Below are positions 1 through 10,075 of a stretch of 62,104 bases of DNA, piece after piece. Made by a program: the position numbers and the translations under genes. This stretch comes from Pseudomonadota bacterium. Lineage in GTDB: Bacteria; Pseudomonadota; Alphaproteobacteria; Acetobacterales; Acetobacteraceae. Under the pieces are notes generated by a model that saw only the letters and a program-made list of their open reading frames with translations, did no database searches and had not been told where the DNA came from. The stretch spans positions 1 to 62,104 of the forward strand of contig JAKBBY010000003.1 in the NCBI GenBank assembly GCA_021808315.1. Reading direction: 5' to 3'. Positions within the stretch are counted from its first letter, which is position 1, and each line of letters opens with the position of its first letter.

Positions 1-519
1 TCGCGCCTCTCCCGCCGTTTCCGTTCTCTCTCCCTGAACCCACACCCCATCCGCGAGCGGAAACCCGGCGCGAAAGCTCAAACCACGCCCGAATCAGCAC
101 AAGCACCAGCACCAACCGCTCCAACCGAAGCAAAAAGGAGAGAATTGCCGGGGCAAAAAGGCTGGCTGCTACAAACCTTCCCCGGCCATCACATCCCCTA
201 TGTGCGTGGTCACCTGATAAGCTTCCTCGAAGACCCCGACCTGTCGCTCCTCTCCAGCGAAAACCCGCGCATAGGCCGCGTGCTGCGCCCACTCTGCCAC
301 ATGCTCGCGATTCCACTCCCCAATTACCTCAAATTGGCGCGCAAACCCCGCCCACCGGCCCCAAAACCAGCGCAAAAACCAGCGCGGCGGCGCGAAAAAC
401 CAGAGCCAACGCTCTATGAATATTTTCTCCAAAAATATCCCGCCCCGCCACCCCGCCCCACGCTGCCGGGCCATATTTACGAACCCACAGCCAGCGCAAA
501 AATCAACTTCGAGCGGTAG
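1..519 (+). CDS. Hypothetical protein, C-terminal part (5' end outside window)
   Basis: Frame 1 is open from base 1 to the stop at 519; the listed 145 TTG start is probably internal. Pro/Lys/Arg-rich tail, no family recognised. Confidence 0.5.
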   Translation, partial: SRLSRRFRSLSLNPHPIRERKPGAKAQTTPESAQAPAPTAPTEAKRRELPGQKGWLLQTFPGHHIPYVRGHLISFLEDPDLSLLSSENPRIGRVLRPLCHMLAIPLPNYLKLARKPRPPAPKPAQKPARRREKPEPTLYEYFLQKYPAPPPRPTLPGHIYEPTASAKINFER

Positions 520-582
520 GAGAGAAAACGTGACATAATCGTTCCGGATTGAAAACAAAATGGCGCGAAAGGAGCGAAAAAA

Positions 583-672
<90 letters not shown>

Positions 673-777
673 GCGTGGGCGCGCTTATAGGGTTGCCTTG
701 CTTGCAAGGCAACTGTGCGGGTCGGGTTGCAGGAATGCGGCTTGTCTGGAATGGTGGAGCATCAATGGGAGTGAGCC

Positions 778-1206
778 ATGTATTCGATTCGGCGGTCCAA
801 AAACCTGATCTGGCGATCCAGTGTCATCGCTCTTGCCTGCCTCGGGTTGGCTGGTTGTGGCACCAGCGCGCCACCGCGTGTTGGCGGTGCGGCGGCGGGT
901 GGGGCGGCAACCGGTGCCACGTTCGGCCTCCTGGGCGGGCCAATCGGCGTGCTGGTTGGCGGGGCGATTGGCGGGGGTATCGGCGCGCTCACCGCAGCCA
1001 ACACCACCCCCAAGCAAGTTAATCTGGGCAATCCGCCTTGGACCGGCGGCAGTTCGCTCGGCAGCGCCAGCGCCCCCGCCCAACCGCTGGCGCCGCCCCA
1101 GCCGATCGCCCCCAATAATGCGCCGAGCGGCTCGGTGCCACCGCCAACCTACAGCCCGGCAGGGCCAGGTGGCGTCCAATCAACGCCCCTGCCGCCGCCC
1201 CAATAG
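778..1206 (+). CDS. Glycine-zipper lipoprotein
   Basis: Signal peptide with lipobox LAGCG, then GGAAAGGAATGATFGLLGGPIGVLVGGAIGGGIGA glycine zipper. Confidence 0.7.
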   Translation: MYSIRRSKNLIWRSSVIALACLGLAGCGTSAPPRVGGAAAGGAATGATFGLLGGPIGVLVGGAIGGGIGALTAANTTPKQVNLGNPPWTGGSSLGSASAPAQPLAPPQPIAPNNAPSGSVPPPTYSPAGPGGVQSTPLPPPQ

Positions 1207-1216
1207 CGGCGTGGGA

Positions 1217-1675
1217 TCAGGCGGCGTGAACCCCCGCAACATAATCGCGCAAATTCCGCACCTGATCCGCTTGCTCATCGATCAGCCGCTTTACCACGTC
1301 GCCGATACTCACGACCCCGATCAGCTTGCCTTCGTGAAGAATCGGCAAATGGCGGAAATGCCCATCGGTCATCAAATTCTCCGCCTCGAATATCGTGGTC
1401 TTCGGCGTCGCGGTAATCGGATGCGCCGTCATCAGCTGCGCCACGGTCATATCCAGCGTTTGCGCGCCATTCGCGGCCAAACTCCGCACCACGTCACGTT
1501 CGGAGAGAATCCCCACCAACTCATTCTCGGCCGAAACCACGACCACCGCGCCAATCCGCTTCTCCGCCAGCAACGCCACCGCCTTGCGGATTGATGTCTC
1601 GGGCGTGATCGTGATCGGTCCATGTTGTTTTTGACGCAAAATCGCATTCAAACTTGTCATCATTCCCTCCAACAA
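1217..1675 (-). CDS. CBS domain-containing protein
   Basis: Two CBS repeats (SIRKAVALLAEKRIGAVVVV..LVGILSERDVVR; ..HFRHLPILHEGKLIGVVSIGDVVK). Confidence 0.9.
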   Translation of the reverse strand: MLEGMMTSLNAILRQKQHGPITITPETSIRKAVALLAEKRIGAVVVVSAENELVGILSERDVVRSLAANGAQTLDMTVAQLMTAHPITATPKTTIFEAENLMTDGHFRHLPILHEGKLIGVVSIGDVVKRLIDEQADQVRNLRDYVAGVHAA

Positions 1676-1785
1676 TTTAATCCGCTAACGACAGCGGTTG
1701 ATCAGCAAAAATGCCATGCTTGTGAACAGACTAATCTGATCAGATATATTAGAGCAAGAGAATAAATTACCGGCTCAGCTAAAGA

Positions 1786-2667
1786 TTATTTTAATCTGCA
1801 TTGTTGCGCCGCAACAAAATTCAAGTCAGCGCCCCAAACTGCCTGACTTTCAAGAATAGCGAGCTGCTCAACGCTGCGTGCCACCGTCGCACCGATCAAG
1901 GCATCACTCGCCGCCGCCGCAAACCCCAGCGCCATGGCAGCCGCCGCGCTAAAAGCCATACGCTGCCGATGGTCCAGCAACGACGCCGCAAAAAACGCGG
2001 CAAACGCGTCACCAGCGCCGGAAATCGCCGCCTCATGGCGCGCCACCCCCACCCGGAAACGCTGCCCTTCCGCCACCATCAAAATATCGAGTTTTGCGCG
2101 CGGCGTATCGGCCCCGGAAAACCCCGTCACCACCGCGCAGCGCCGACCCAGGGCGTCGAGCGCCGCAAACGCCTCCCGCCGATCGCGGGCGACCCTGCCC
2201 GTCAATACGCCGAGTTCAAACGGGTTCGGCGTCACAATATCCGCCTGCGGCACAAGGCGCGCCCGAAATGCATCAATCAACGCCTGACTGACATAAGCGC
2301 GCCCATGATCGCCCATCACCGGATCGCATAAAAACCAACAATCCGGATGGGCCGCTTTCGCCCGCGCCACGGCATCAAGCACGATCGTTGCGCATGGCGC
2401 ATCGCCCAAATACCCGCTCATCACCAGCGAACATTGGGCAAACCGGCCACGGCTCGCCAACCCGTCGATCACCGACATTAATAATCCAGCATCAATCGGC
2501 CCACCTCCGGCTTGGCCGAGAGCCGGATTATGCGACAGCAAAATGCTGGGCAGAGGCCACACCTCATGGCCAAGCCGCGCTAAAATAAATCCCGCCGCTG
2601 AGTTGCCAAGCGCGCCATCGACCAGTTGCGACTGCACCGAGAGAATTGCCATATCTGCTTGAATCAT
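1786..2667 (-). CDS. pdxY: Pyridoxal kinase (PdxY/PdxK family)
   Basis: MAILSVQSQLVDGALGNSAAGFILARLGHEVWPLPSILLSHNP.., LVMSGYLGD, CDPVMGD, TPNPFELGVLTG, GAGDAFAAFF motifs. Confidence 0.88.
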   Translation of the reverse strand: MIQADMAILSVQSQLVDGALGNSAAGFILARLGHEVWPLPSILLSHNPALGQAGGGPIDAGLLMSVIDGLASRGRFAQCSLVMSGYLGDAPCATIVLDAVARAKAAHPDCWFLCDPVMGDHGRAYVSQALIDAFRARLVPQADIVTPNPFELGVLTGRVARDRREAFAALDALGRRCAVVTGFSGADTPRAKLDILMVAEGQRFRVGVARHEAAISGAGDAFAAFFAASLLDHRQRMAFSAAAAMALGFAAAASDALIGATVARSVEQLAILESQAVWGADLNFVAAQQCRLK

Positions 2668-2751
2668 GCAGCACGCCATCTGGCAATCGCGCGCGGGTTG
2701 ACGCGGAAGCCGCTGCGGTGAAAAAAGTCTTGTTCTGATCGGGGAGAGCTG

Positions 2752-3126
2752 ATGCGCACGTTGCTCGCCATTGCTTTATTCGGCACGTTGGGCTGCTGGG
2801 CACGCTATGGTCAAACCATTCTGGTGCAAAACCTGGCTGGCCGGGCCTTCCCTGTCGCCGTGCTCAGCATCAACGTCATGGGCTCATTTCTCATCGGCCT
2901 GCTCTTTTTTGCCTCGTTGGAGCGATTTTCGATTGGCCCTGCGCTGCGCATTGGTATTTTAACGGGCTTTCTCGGCGGCTACACGACGTTCTCGACCTTT
3001 GAGCTGGAAACCTTGTTGCTGATCGAGAATGGCCAATGGCTCCGCGCGGGCCTTTATCTCTTCTCATCGGTTGGGCTTGGGTTAATCGCGGTTCTGGCCG
3101 GTGCGGCCTTGGCAAGGAGCTTGTGA
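2752..3126 (+). CDS. crcB: Fluoride efflux transporter CrcB/FluC
   Basis: GCWARYGQ, NVMGSFLIGLL, GFLGGYTTFSTFELET motifs; 4-TM small protein. Confidence 0.93.
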   Translation: MRTLLAIALFGTLGCWARYGQTILVQNLAGRAFPVAVLSINVMGSFLIGLLFFASLERFSIGPALRIGILTGFLGGYTTFSTFELETLLLIENGQWLRAGLYLFSSVGLGLIAVLAGAALARSL

Positions 3127-3127
3127 C

Positions 3128-3457
3128 ATGAATGCAGCAACCGAAGGCAAACCCGCTTTAATGGTCCGGCTCGATTTGCATCACGCCGATCACGGCCAGC
3201 GCCGCGCTTTGATGGATGCGGTGCTGAACGCGCTGCGCGACGCGCCGGGAATCGACAGTGTTTCGGTCATGCGTGGTGTCGCTGGCCTTAATGGGGGCCA
3301 TGTGATCCATGCCGCCGATATTCTCCACTACGATATCGACTTGCCACTCCTCGTTGAGTTTTGCGCAGCGCCCGATCCGGCGGAGGCCGCAATTGCGCGC
3401 CTGCGCGCCTTGGTGCCTGCGGGCGCGATCATGACGTGGCCGGTGATGATGCGTTAG
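3128..3457 (+). CDS. DUF190 family protein
   Basis: Follows crcB; DALRDAPGIDSVSVMRGVAGLNGG..IHAADILHYDIDLPLLVEF typical of DUF190. Confidence 0.8.
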   Translation: MNAATEGKPALMVRLDLHHADHGQRRALMDAVLNALRDAPGIDSVSVMRGVAGLNGGHVIHAADILHYDIDLPLLVEFCAAPDPAEAAIARLRALVPAGAIMTWPVMMR

Positions 3458-4917
3458 CTTGGGCGCAGCGACCGGTAGAGTGCAGCGTAATGCCGCGCTG
3501 GCCCCGCCCATGATACGTCCAATCGCATGGCATTGCGCTGGATCATTTGCCATGTCGGCGGGTCGTGAAACAACCGGGCACTGCGGTGCAAGGCGCGGCG
3601 CAGCCCGTCTTCCGTGGCGGGCTGAAATTGAATGCCCGTTGCGGCCTGGGTGCTTAAAGCCGCGTCATTGGCATCAATCACAGTATCGGCCAAACCACCG
3701 ACCCGCGTGACAATCGGCACCGCTCCATAGCGCTGAGCGGCTAACTGGGTCAGGCCGCATGGCTCGAAACGCGACGGCACTAACAAGGCATCGGCCCCGC
3801 CTTGGATCAGATGGGCGAGGCCCTCGTCAAATCCAATAATCGCCTTGATGGCCCCCGGATGGGCGCTTGAAGCCTCGCGCAGGGCGTTTTCTAACGCGGG
3901 CTCGCCGGTGCCGAGCACCACCAATTGGCCGTTGATGGTGATGATGGTCTCAATCGCCGCCAAGATCAGATCAATACCTTTCTGCCAGGTAAAACGCGAG
4001 ATCAGCCCGAACAGCAAAGCGTCGGATCGCTCATCCAGGCCAGTGGCGCGCGCTAGCATCGATTTATTGGCGGCGCGCAACGCCAAATGCTCGGCATCGA
4101 ACGGCGCGGCTAAGGCCTGGTCGGTGGCGGGGTTCCAAATATCGGTGTCGAGACCGTTGAGAATCCCCAATACCCGGTCCGCGCGCGCACGAAACAGCCC
4201 ATCCAGCCCCATGCCGCCTTCGGGTGTCGCGATCTCTGCGGCGTAGCTTGGGGAGACCGTGGTAATCGCATCGGCATGCTGCAATCCGGCTTTGAGAAAT
4301 CCGATGGCACCATAATGTTCCACCCCTGCTATCGAAAACGAACTTGGTGGCAGGCCCAATAATCCCAGTAAATCAGCTGGAAATTGGCCTTGATAGGCCA
4401 AATTATGCACAGTCATAACTATTTTCGGTGCAGGCTTGCTCGCTTGGTGCAGATAAACCGGCACCAAACCTGCCTGCCAATCATGCGCGTGGATGATATC
4501 GGGGGTGAGAGACGGCACTAACCCTAAACCAAGATCGGCAGCAACACGCGAAAGGGCGGCGAAGCGTTGGGCGTTGTCGGGCCAATCCTGACCCGTCGGG
4601 TCGAGATAGGGATTGCCTGGCCGCGCGAACAGATGCGGTGCGTCCAAGACCAGCAAATCAAGACGATCCACCCGCCCAGCGCGTAGCGTCGCTTCGGCCC
4701 CAAACAAATTCGGATAATGATGGACAATATCGCTGCGTGCCAGCGCCGCCAGCACGGCGGGATAGCCGGGGATCAGGGTCGTGACTTTTAGACCAATCGC
4801 TGACAAGGCGGCGGGCAGAGCGCCCATGACATCGGCCAAGCCGCCGGTTTTAATCAGGGGGAAAATTTCTGACCCGACCATCAGAATTTTCATGGGCTTC
4901 AGGCGCGGCTTAGCCAT
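3454..4917 (-). CDS. glgA: Glycogen synthase (ADP-glucose)
   Basis: [32 protein letters not shown] motif; [13 protein letters not shown]5 motif. Confidence 0.96.
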   Translation of the reverse strand: MAKPRLKPMKILMVGSEIFPLIKTGGLADVMGALPAALSAIGLKVTTLIPGYPAVLAALARSDIVHHYPNLFGAEATLRAGRVDRLDLLVLDAPHLFARPGNPYLDPTGQDWPDNAQRFAALSRVAADLGLGLVPSLTPDIIHAHDWQAGLVPVYLHQASKPAPKIVMTVHNLAYQGQFPADLLGLLGLPPSSFSIAGVEHYGAIGFLKAGLQHADAITTVSPSYAAEIATPEGGMGLDGLFRARADRVLGILNGLDTDIWNPATDQALAAPFDAEHLALRAANKSMLARATGLDERSDALLFGLISRFTWQKGIDLILAAIETIITINGQLVVLGTGEPALENALREASSAHPGAIKAIIGFDEGLAHLIQGGADALLVPSRFEPCGLTQLAAQRYGAVPIVTRVGGLADTVIDANDAALSTQAATGIQFQPATEDGLRRALHRSARLFHDPPTWQMIQRNAMRLDVSWAGPARHYAALYRSLRPS

Positions 4918-6205
4918 TGTGCAAACGATCAATCATCGACTGGGTGATCAGGGTGATCCCGTTTGAGGTGCGGCGAAATCGCCTCGTATCATCAATGGGG
5001 TCTTCGCCGACCACGAGCCCTGGCGGGATTCGCACCCCGCGATCAATGACCACATTAGTGAGTCGGGCATGGCGGCCAATATCCACCTCTGGCAAAACCA
5101 CGGCGCCCGCGATTTGCGAAAAGGAATTGACCTTGACGCCGGTAAATAACAAGGAGCGTCGCAAGGTAGCACCAGAAACGATGCAGCCACCACAAATCAG
5201 CGAGGAAATGGCTTGGCCGCGCCGGCCCTCTTGGTCATGGATGAATTTTGCGGGCGGCGTGCCTTCGGTATGAGTCCAAATCGGCCAGTTGCGGTCATAA
5301 ATATCAAGAGCGGGTTCGAAATCGGTGAGGTCGATATTGGCCTCCCAATACGCATCAATCGTGCCAACATCGCGCCAATATGGATGGCGTTCGCCGCTTG
5401 AGCGCACACAAGATTGGCCAAAATGATGGGCGAAGGCGCGCCCCTCGCGCACCAACGCAGGAATGATATCTTGACCGAAATCATGGTTGGAATGGGCGCG
5501 TGCAGCGTCGCGCCGTAATTCCTCGATCAGAAATTTGGTGTTAAAGACATAAACACCCATGCTGGCGAGTGCGACATCGGTGCGTCCAGGCATGGCGGGC
5601 GGATTGGCGGGTTTTTCAAGAAACTCCAGAATCCGCCCCGATTGATCGACATGCATCACGCCAAACGCACTCGCTTCGGCAAGTGGCACGTCCACGCACG
5701 CAATGGTGACATCGGCTTGTGCGCTCACATGCTCCTGCAATAATAACTCATAATCCATTTTATAAACATGATCGCCAGCGAGGATCAGCATGTAATCAGG
5801 ATCGATGCTTTCGATGATTTCGATATTTTGAAACACCGCATCCGCTGTACCAAGATACCATTTTTCTTCCGAAACACGCTGACTGGCGGGCAGAATATCG
5901 AAGCTTTCTTTGCGTTCGCGGCGCAGAAAATTCCAGCCTAATTGCATATGGCGGATTAGACTATGCGCTTTATATTGGGTTGCGACGCCGATATTGCGAA
6001 TTCCAGAATTAATCGCGTTGGACAAGGCGAAATCGATAATGCGCCATTTGCCGCCAAAATAAACCGCTGGCTTGGCGCGTTTGTCGGTCAGGTCAAACAA
6101 GCGAGAGCCGCGCCCCCCGGCGAGCACATAGGCCATGGTGCGCCGTGACAGCGGGGTGATCGATCCGGCGGGCGCTGCTCCCGGTGTCGCTTTGCCAAAA
6201 TCCAT
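4910..6205 (-). CDS. glgC: Glucose-1-phosphate adenylyltransferase
   Basis: [57 protein letters not shown]. Confidence 0.96.
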   Translation of the reverse strand: MDFGKATPGAAPAGSITPLSRRTMAYVLAGGRGSRLFDLTDKRAKPAVYFGGKWRIIDFALSNAINSGIRNIGVATQYKAHSLIRHMQLGWNFLRRERKESFDILPASQRVSEEKWYLGTADAVFQNIEIIESIDPDYMLILAGDHVYKMDYELLLQEHVSAQADVTIACVDVPLAEASAFGVMHVDQSGRILEFLEKPANPPAMPGRTDVALASMGVYVFNTKFLIEELRRDAARAHSNHDFGQDIIPALVREGRAFAHHFGQSCVRSSGERHPYWRDVGTIDAYWEANIDLTDFEPALDIYDRNWPIWTHTEGTPPAKFIHDQEGRRGQAISSLICGGCIVSGATLRRSLLFTGVKVNSFSQIAGAVVLPEVDIGRHARLTNVVIDRGVRIPPGLVVGEDPIDDTRRFRRTSNGITLITQSMIDRLHNG

Positions 6206-6324
6206 TTCTCGCTCCTCCCGCACCGATACATCGCCGATGCCTCCGGTTATTTGGTGTTCAACCCGCGGCCCTCAATAGTAATTTCCAGTTTTTCATCATT
6301 CTGGCGTGGCATGACGCGGTGGCC

Positions 6325-8847
6325 TCAATCAATGGCGGAGATTGACCGCGCGCGCCAAATGCGTGCGGCATATTCACCTATCGCCCGATCAGAGGCGAAA
6401 TAGCCCATTTTTGCGGTATTGATGACGCTGGCGCGCCACCACGCGGCGGGGTCTTGCCACCGTTCCGAAATGCGCTGTTGGGCTGCGGCATAAGCGTCGA
6501 AATCAGCCGTCACGAAAAATCGGTCATCATGGCGTAGGGCTCGGGTGATTGGATGAAACCGATCCGGCTCGTCCGGCGAAAAGACACCAGATTCGACGGC
6601 GTCCAGCACTTCAGTTAATGCAGGAGAAGCGTTAATCGCGGCTTCGGATGACCAGCCATGACGCCAGTGATCGGCGATGTCTTCAGCGGTGAGGCCGAAA
6701 ATTTCGATATTATCCGCGCCAACCCGGTCACGGATTTCGACATTGGCACCATCGAGCGTGCCGATTGTCAGTGCGCCATTCAAGGCGAGTTTCATATTGC
6801 CGGTGCCCGAGGCTTCCATGCCGGCAGTGGAAATTTGCTCAGAGACATCGGCAGCCGGGATGATAATTTCTGCGAGGCTAACATTGTAATTTGGCATGAA
6901 CACCACGCGCAATTTGCCACGCACAGTGGGATCAGCATTGATGGTGCGGGCAACATCATTGATCAGCTTGATGATCAATTTCGCTTGATGGTAGCTCGCC
7001 GCCGCTTTGCCCGCGAATATTTTGACGCGTGGCGCGTATGTTTCGGTCGGACGCGTGCGCATCGATTGATACAGCGCAATCGTTTCCAGAATATTGAGTA
7101 ACTGGCGTTTATATTCGTGAATTCGCTTGATATGGACGTCAAAAATCGCTGCAGGATCAAGCTTGATCCGCAACGTGTCGCGCACATAGCGGGCGAGGGA
7201 TAATTTATTGGCACGACGACACGCGATCAGACGATCGCGAAAGCCAGTATCATCCGCGAGTGCGATCAAGCCTTCCAACTCAGCAGGATCATCGCAAACA
7301 TGCTCGCCAAGCGCTTCAACGAGCAGCCGGGTCAGGCCAGGATTGGCCTCGAACAACCAGCGGCGGAAGGTGATGCCGTTGGTGACATTGGTGATCCGGT
7401 CTGGAAACATGCGATTAAGGTCGGCGAATACCGTCTCCTGCATCAACCGGCTATGCAGTGCCGACACGCCATTGACCCGGCGCGAGCCGATAAAGGCGAG
7501 GGTGCCCATCCGCACCCGCCGCCCATGGCTTTCATCGATCACCGAAACCGACGCGAGATTGACCGATTGTGCTTCAGCGCGGGCGCGCTCCAAATGCTCA
7601 GCATTGATCATATAGATGATTTGCATGTGCCGGGGCAGGAGCCGTTCTAACAGCGGCACCGGCCAGGTTTCCAGCGCTTCAGGCAGCAGCGTATGGTTGG
7701 TGTAGGAAAACACCGCGCGGGTAATTTCCCAGGCCTCGTCCCAGAGTAGGTCATGCGCATCAACCAGCAGGCGCATCATTTCCGGGATCGCGATTGCGGG
7801 ATGGGTATCGTTCAGTTGAATAGCAACTTTCTGAGGTAAATTCTGGAAATTATCATATTGGCGCTGATGGCGGCGCAGTAAATCTTGTAAGGAGGCGGAG
7901 GCGAAAAAATATTCCTGGCGCAGCCGCAATTCCTGCCCGGCGGGTGTCGCATCGCTCGGGTAGAGCACGCGCGAAATGGATTGCGCCCGCACATCGGCGG
8001 CTAAAGCGCCGTGATAATCGCCCGCATTGAAGCTTTCCAGATGAATCGGATCAATCGCCCGGGCGGACCATAGCCGGAGCGCATTCACATGTTGCCCGCG
8101 CCAACCCACCACCGGTGTGTCATAGGCCACGGCCTGTAGTTTTTCGGCAGGATGCCAATGATGAGTGGTTTCGCCATCCTCATTGGTGATTGCTTCAACA
8201 TGGCCGCCAAAGCCGATGTCAAAGGCAAGTTCTGGACGCTCAAACTCCCAAGGATTGCCAAAGGATAGCCAATCTTCGGGAAATTCAAGCTGGCGGCCAT
8301 CGCGGATCGATTGTTGAAACAATCCGTTATCATAGCGAATACCATAGCCATATCCGGGAATGCCCAGGCTCGCCATGCTTTCCATGAAGCAGGCGGCCAG
8401 CCGACCCAGCCCGCCATTGCCCAAGGCGGCGTCCGGCTCGGCGGTGCGCACCGCATCCAAATCAACGCCGAGCCGTTGGAAGGCGGCGCGGGTGATTTCG
8501 GTGAGGCCAAGATTGGTCAGCGTGTCGAACAGCAGGCGGCCAATCAAAAATTCGAGCGATAAATAATAAACCCGCTTATGCCCGCCGCTATAAACCGCGT
8601 TGCTGGTCTGAATCCAGCGCTCAACCACCCGATCGCGCAGGGCCAGGGCGAGTGCCACGAACCAATCGCGTTCGGTGGCCGCGTAGATATTTTTGCCAAC
8701 CCCATAGACCAGTTTGGCGAGAATAACCTCGCTCCAGCCCGCCGCATCGCGGATCGGCGGCAATTTGGGCGGTTGCGCACCAAGCGGCCCCGGCTCGGCG
8801 GCGCCGGTTCGAACCGTGTCTCGTCCATCATCCATGTCAACCCTCAT
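6325..8847 (-). CDS. glgP: Glycogen/maltodextrin phosphorylase
   Basis: YYLSLEFLIGR, ALGNGGLGRLAACFMESMA, PLP motif EASGTGNMKLALNGALTIGTLDGANVEI. Confidence 0.96.
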   Translation of the reverse strand: MRVDMDDGRDTVRTGAAEPGPLGAQPPKLPPIRDAAGWSEVILAKLVYGVGKNIYAATERDWFVALALALRDRVVERWIQTSNAVYSGGHKRVYYLSLEFLIGRLLFDTLTNLGLTEITRAAFQRLGVDLDAVRTAEPDAALGNGGLGRLAACFMESMASLGIPGYGYGIRYDNGLFQQSIRDGRQLEFPEDWLSFGNPWEFERPELAFDIGFGGHVEAITNEDGETTHHWHPAEKLQAVAYDTPVVGWRGQHVNALRLWSARAIDPIHLESFNAGDYHGALAADVRAQSISRVLYPSDATPAGQELRLRQEYFFASASLQDLLRRHQRQYDNFQNLPQKVAIQLNDTHPAIAIPEMMRLLVDAHDLLWDEAWEITRAVFSYTNHTLLPEALETWPVPLLERLLPRHMQIIYMINAEHLERARAEAQSVNLASVSVIDESHGRRVRMGTLAFIGSRRVNGVSALHSRLMQETVFADLNRMFPDRITNVTNGITFRRWLFEANPGLTRLLVEALGEHVCDDPAELEGLIALADDTGFRDRLIACRRANKLSLARYVRDTLRIKLDPAAIFDVHIKRIHEYKRQLLNILETIALYQSMRTRPTETYAPRVKIFAGKAAASYHQAKLIIKLINDVARTINADPTVRGKLRVVFMPNYNVSLAEIIIPAADVSEQISTAGMEASGTGNMKLALNGALTIGTLDGANVEIRDRVGADNIEIFGLTAEDIADHWRHGWSSEAAINASPALTEVLDAVESGVFSPDEPDRFHPITRALRHDDRFFVTADFDAYAAAQQRISERWQDPAAWWRASVINTAKMGYFASDRAIGEYAARIWRARSISAID

Positions 8848-8990
8848 CGGCGCAATAACGCTTGATCCGCAGCAGGCCCGATTGGACCGCTCTCGCATGA
8901 GCGTTGCACAGATTGCCGCTCAGCCGCAATGATTATTCGAAATCCCCCCGATGATCGCCAGAGATTTGCCGATCCGCCATACCCTTAGCG

Positions 8991-10058
8991 TCAGGACGCC
9001 GGACCCAGGGCGGTGAGCGGCCAGCGCGGTCGGCAGGGTGCATCGAGCGGATCAGGGCCGAGGGATGCGCGGCGCCGTTCCTGCGCGGCCCAAGCGACCA
9101 TCACGGCATTATCCGTGCAAAGCCGCAGTGGCGGGGCAATCAACTGCGCCCCGTGCGCCGTGGCGATGGTGCTGAGGGCGGCGCGGATGGCGCGGTTGGC
9201 GGCAACCCCGCCCGCGACGATGACATGGGCCACGGGCGTTTGGCGTAGTGCGTGATCGAGCCGATCGGCAAAAATATCAACCATCGCCGCCTGGAACGAC
9301 GCCGCGCAGTCAGCGGCCATCGGGCGTGGTAAGGGGGCGTTGCTCGCGAGCGCGCTGGCGGATTGAAATAGTTTTTGCGCGACGGCGGTTTTCAGCCCGG
9401 AGAATGAGAAATCGCACCCCGCGCGGCCACGCATCGGGCGCGGCAGGCTCAGGGCGGTTGGATCACCCTCACGGGCGAGGCGTTCCAGCGCCGGGCCGCC
9501 CGGATAAGCGAGGCCGAGCAGCTTGGCCACCTTATCGAACGCCTCGCCGGCGGCATCATCGATGGTGGTGCCGAGGTGCCGATAGCGCCCCACGCCTTGC
9601 ACGTCGAGCAGCAAGGTATGGCCGCCGGAAACCAGCAGACAAATATAGGGGAATTCGGGCTGCAGCGGGGTGATGCCGGGCAGGCGCGCGGTTAAAGCAT
9701 GGGCTTCGAGATGGTTGATGGCATAAAACGGTTTGCCCGCCGCCAGCGCCATGGCCTTGGCGAAATTGCTGCCCACGATCAGCCCGCCGATCAAGCCGGG
9801 TCCGGTGGTCGCGGCAATCGCGCTCAGATCGGCTGGGGTTAGCCCGGCGCGATCAAGGGCCTCGGTGACCATGCCGGGCAGGATGGCGAGATGAGCGCGT
9901 GCGGCGATTTCGGGCACCACGCCGCCGAACTGAGCATGGTCGGCGATTTGGCTCGCAACCAGATCGGCGCGCACCGTGCCATCCGCGTCCAGAATGGCGC
10001 AGGCGGTTTCATCACAGGAGGATTCGATTGCCAGAATCGGGGCCGCTTTCTTTTCCAT
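8991..10058 (-). CDS. tsaD: tRNA N6-adenosine threonylcarbamoyltransferase TsaD
   Basis: ILAIESSCDETACAIL, GGVVPEIAARAHL, INHLEAHALTA metal-binding His motif. Confidence 0.96.
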   Translation of the reverse strand: MEKKAAPILAIESSCDETACAILDADGTVRADLVASQIADHAQFGGVVPEIAARAHLAILPGMVTEALDRAGLTPADLSAIAATTGPGLIGGLIVGSNFAKAMALAAGKPFYAINHLEAHALTARLPGITPLQPEFPYICLLVSGGHTLLLDVQGVGRYRHLGTTIDDAAGEAFDKVAKLLGLAYPGGPALERLAREGDPTALSLPRPMRGRAGCDFSFSGLKTAVAQKLFQSASALASNAPLPRPMAADCAASFQAAMVDIFADRLDHALRQTPVAHVIVAGGVAANRAIRAALSTIATAHGAQLIAPPLRLCTDNAVMVAWAAQERRRASLGPDPLDAPCRPRWPLTALGPAS

Positions 10059-10075
10059 CCGGAGCACATTAGTCT

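Noticed and set aside
821-1594. 257-aa + strand ORF
   Set aside because: Runs out of frame through the lipoprotein and antisense through the CBS gene; Arg-rich shadow translation.
2680-2751. Fluoride riboswitch upstream of crcB
   Set aside because: The region lacks the GCTGATGACNCCTG-type motif and the gap is only about 70-85 bp; no convincing crcB-motif fold was found.
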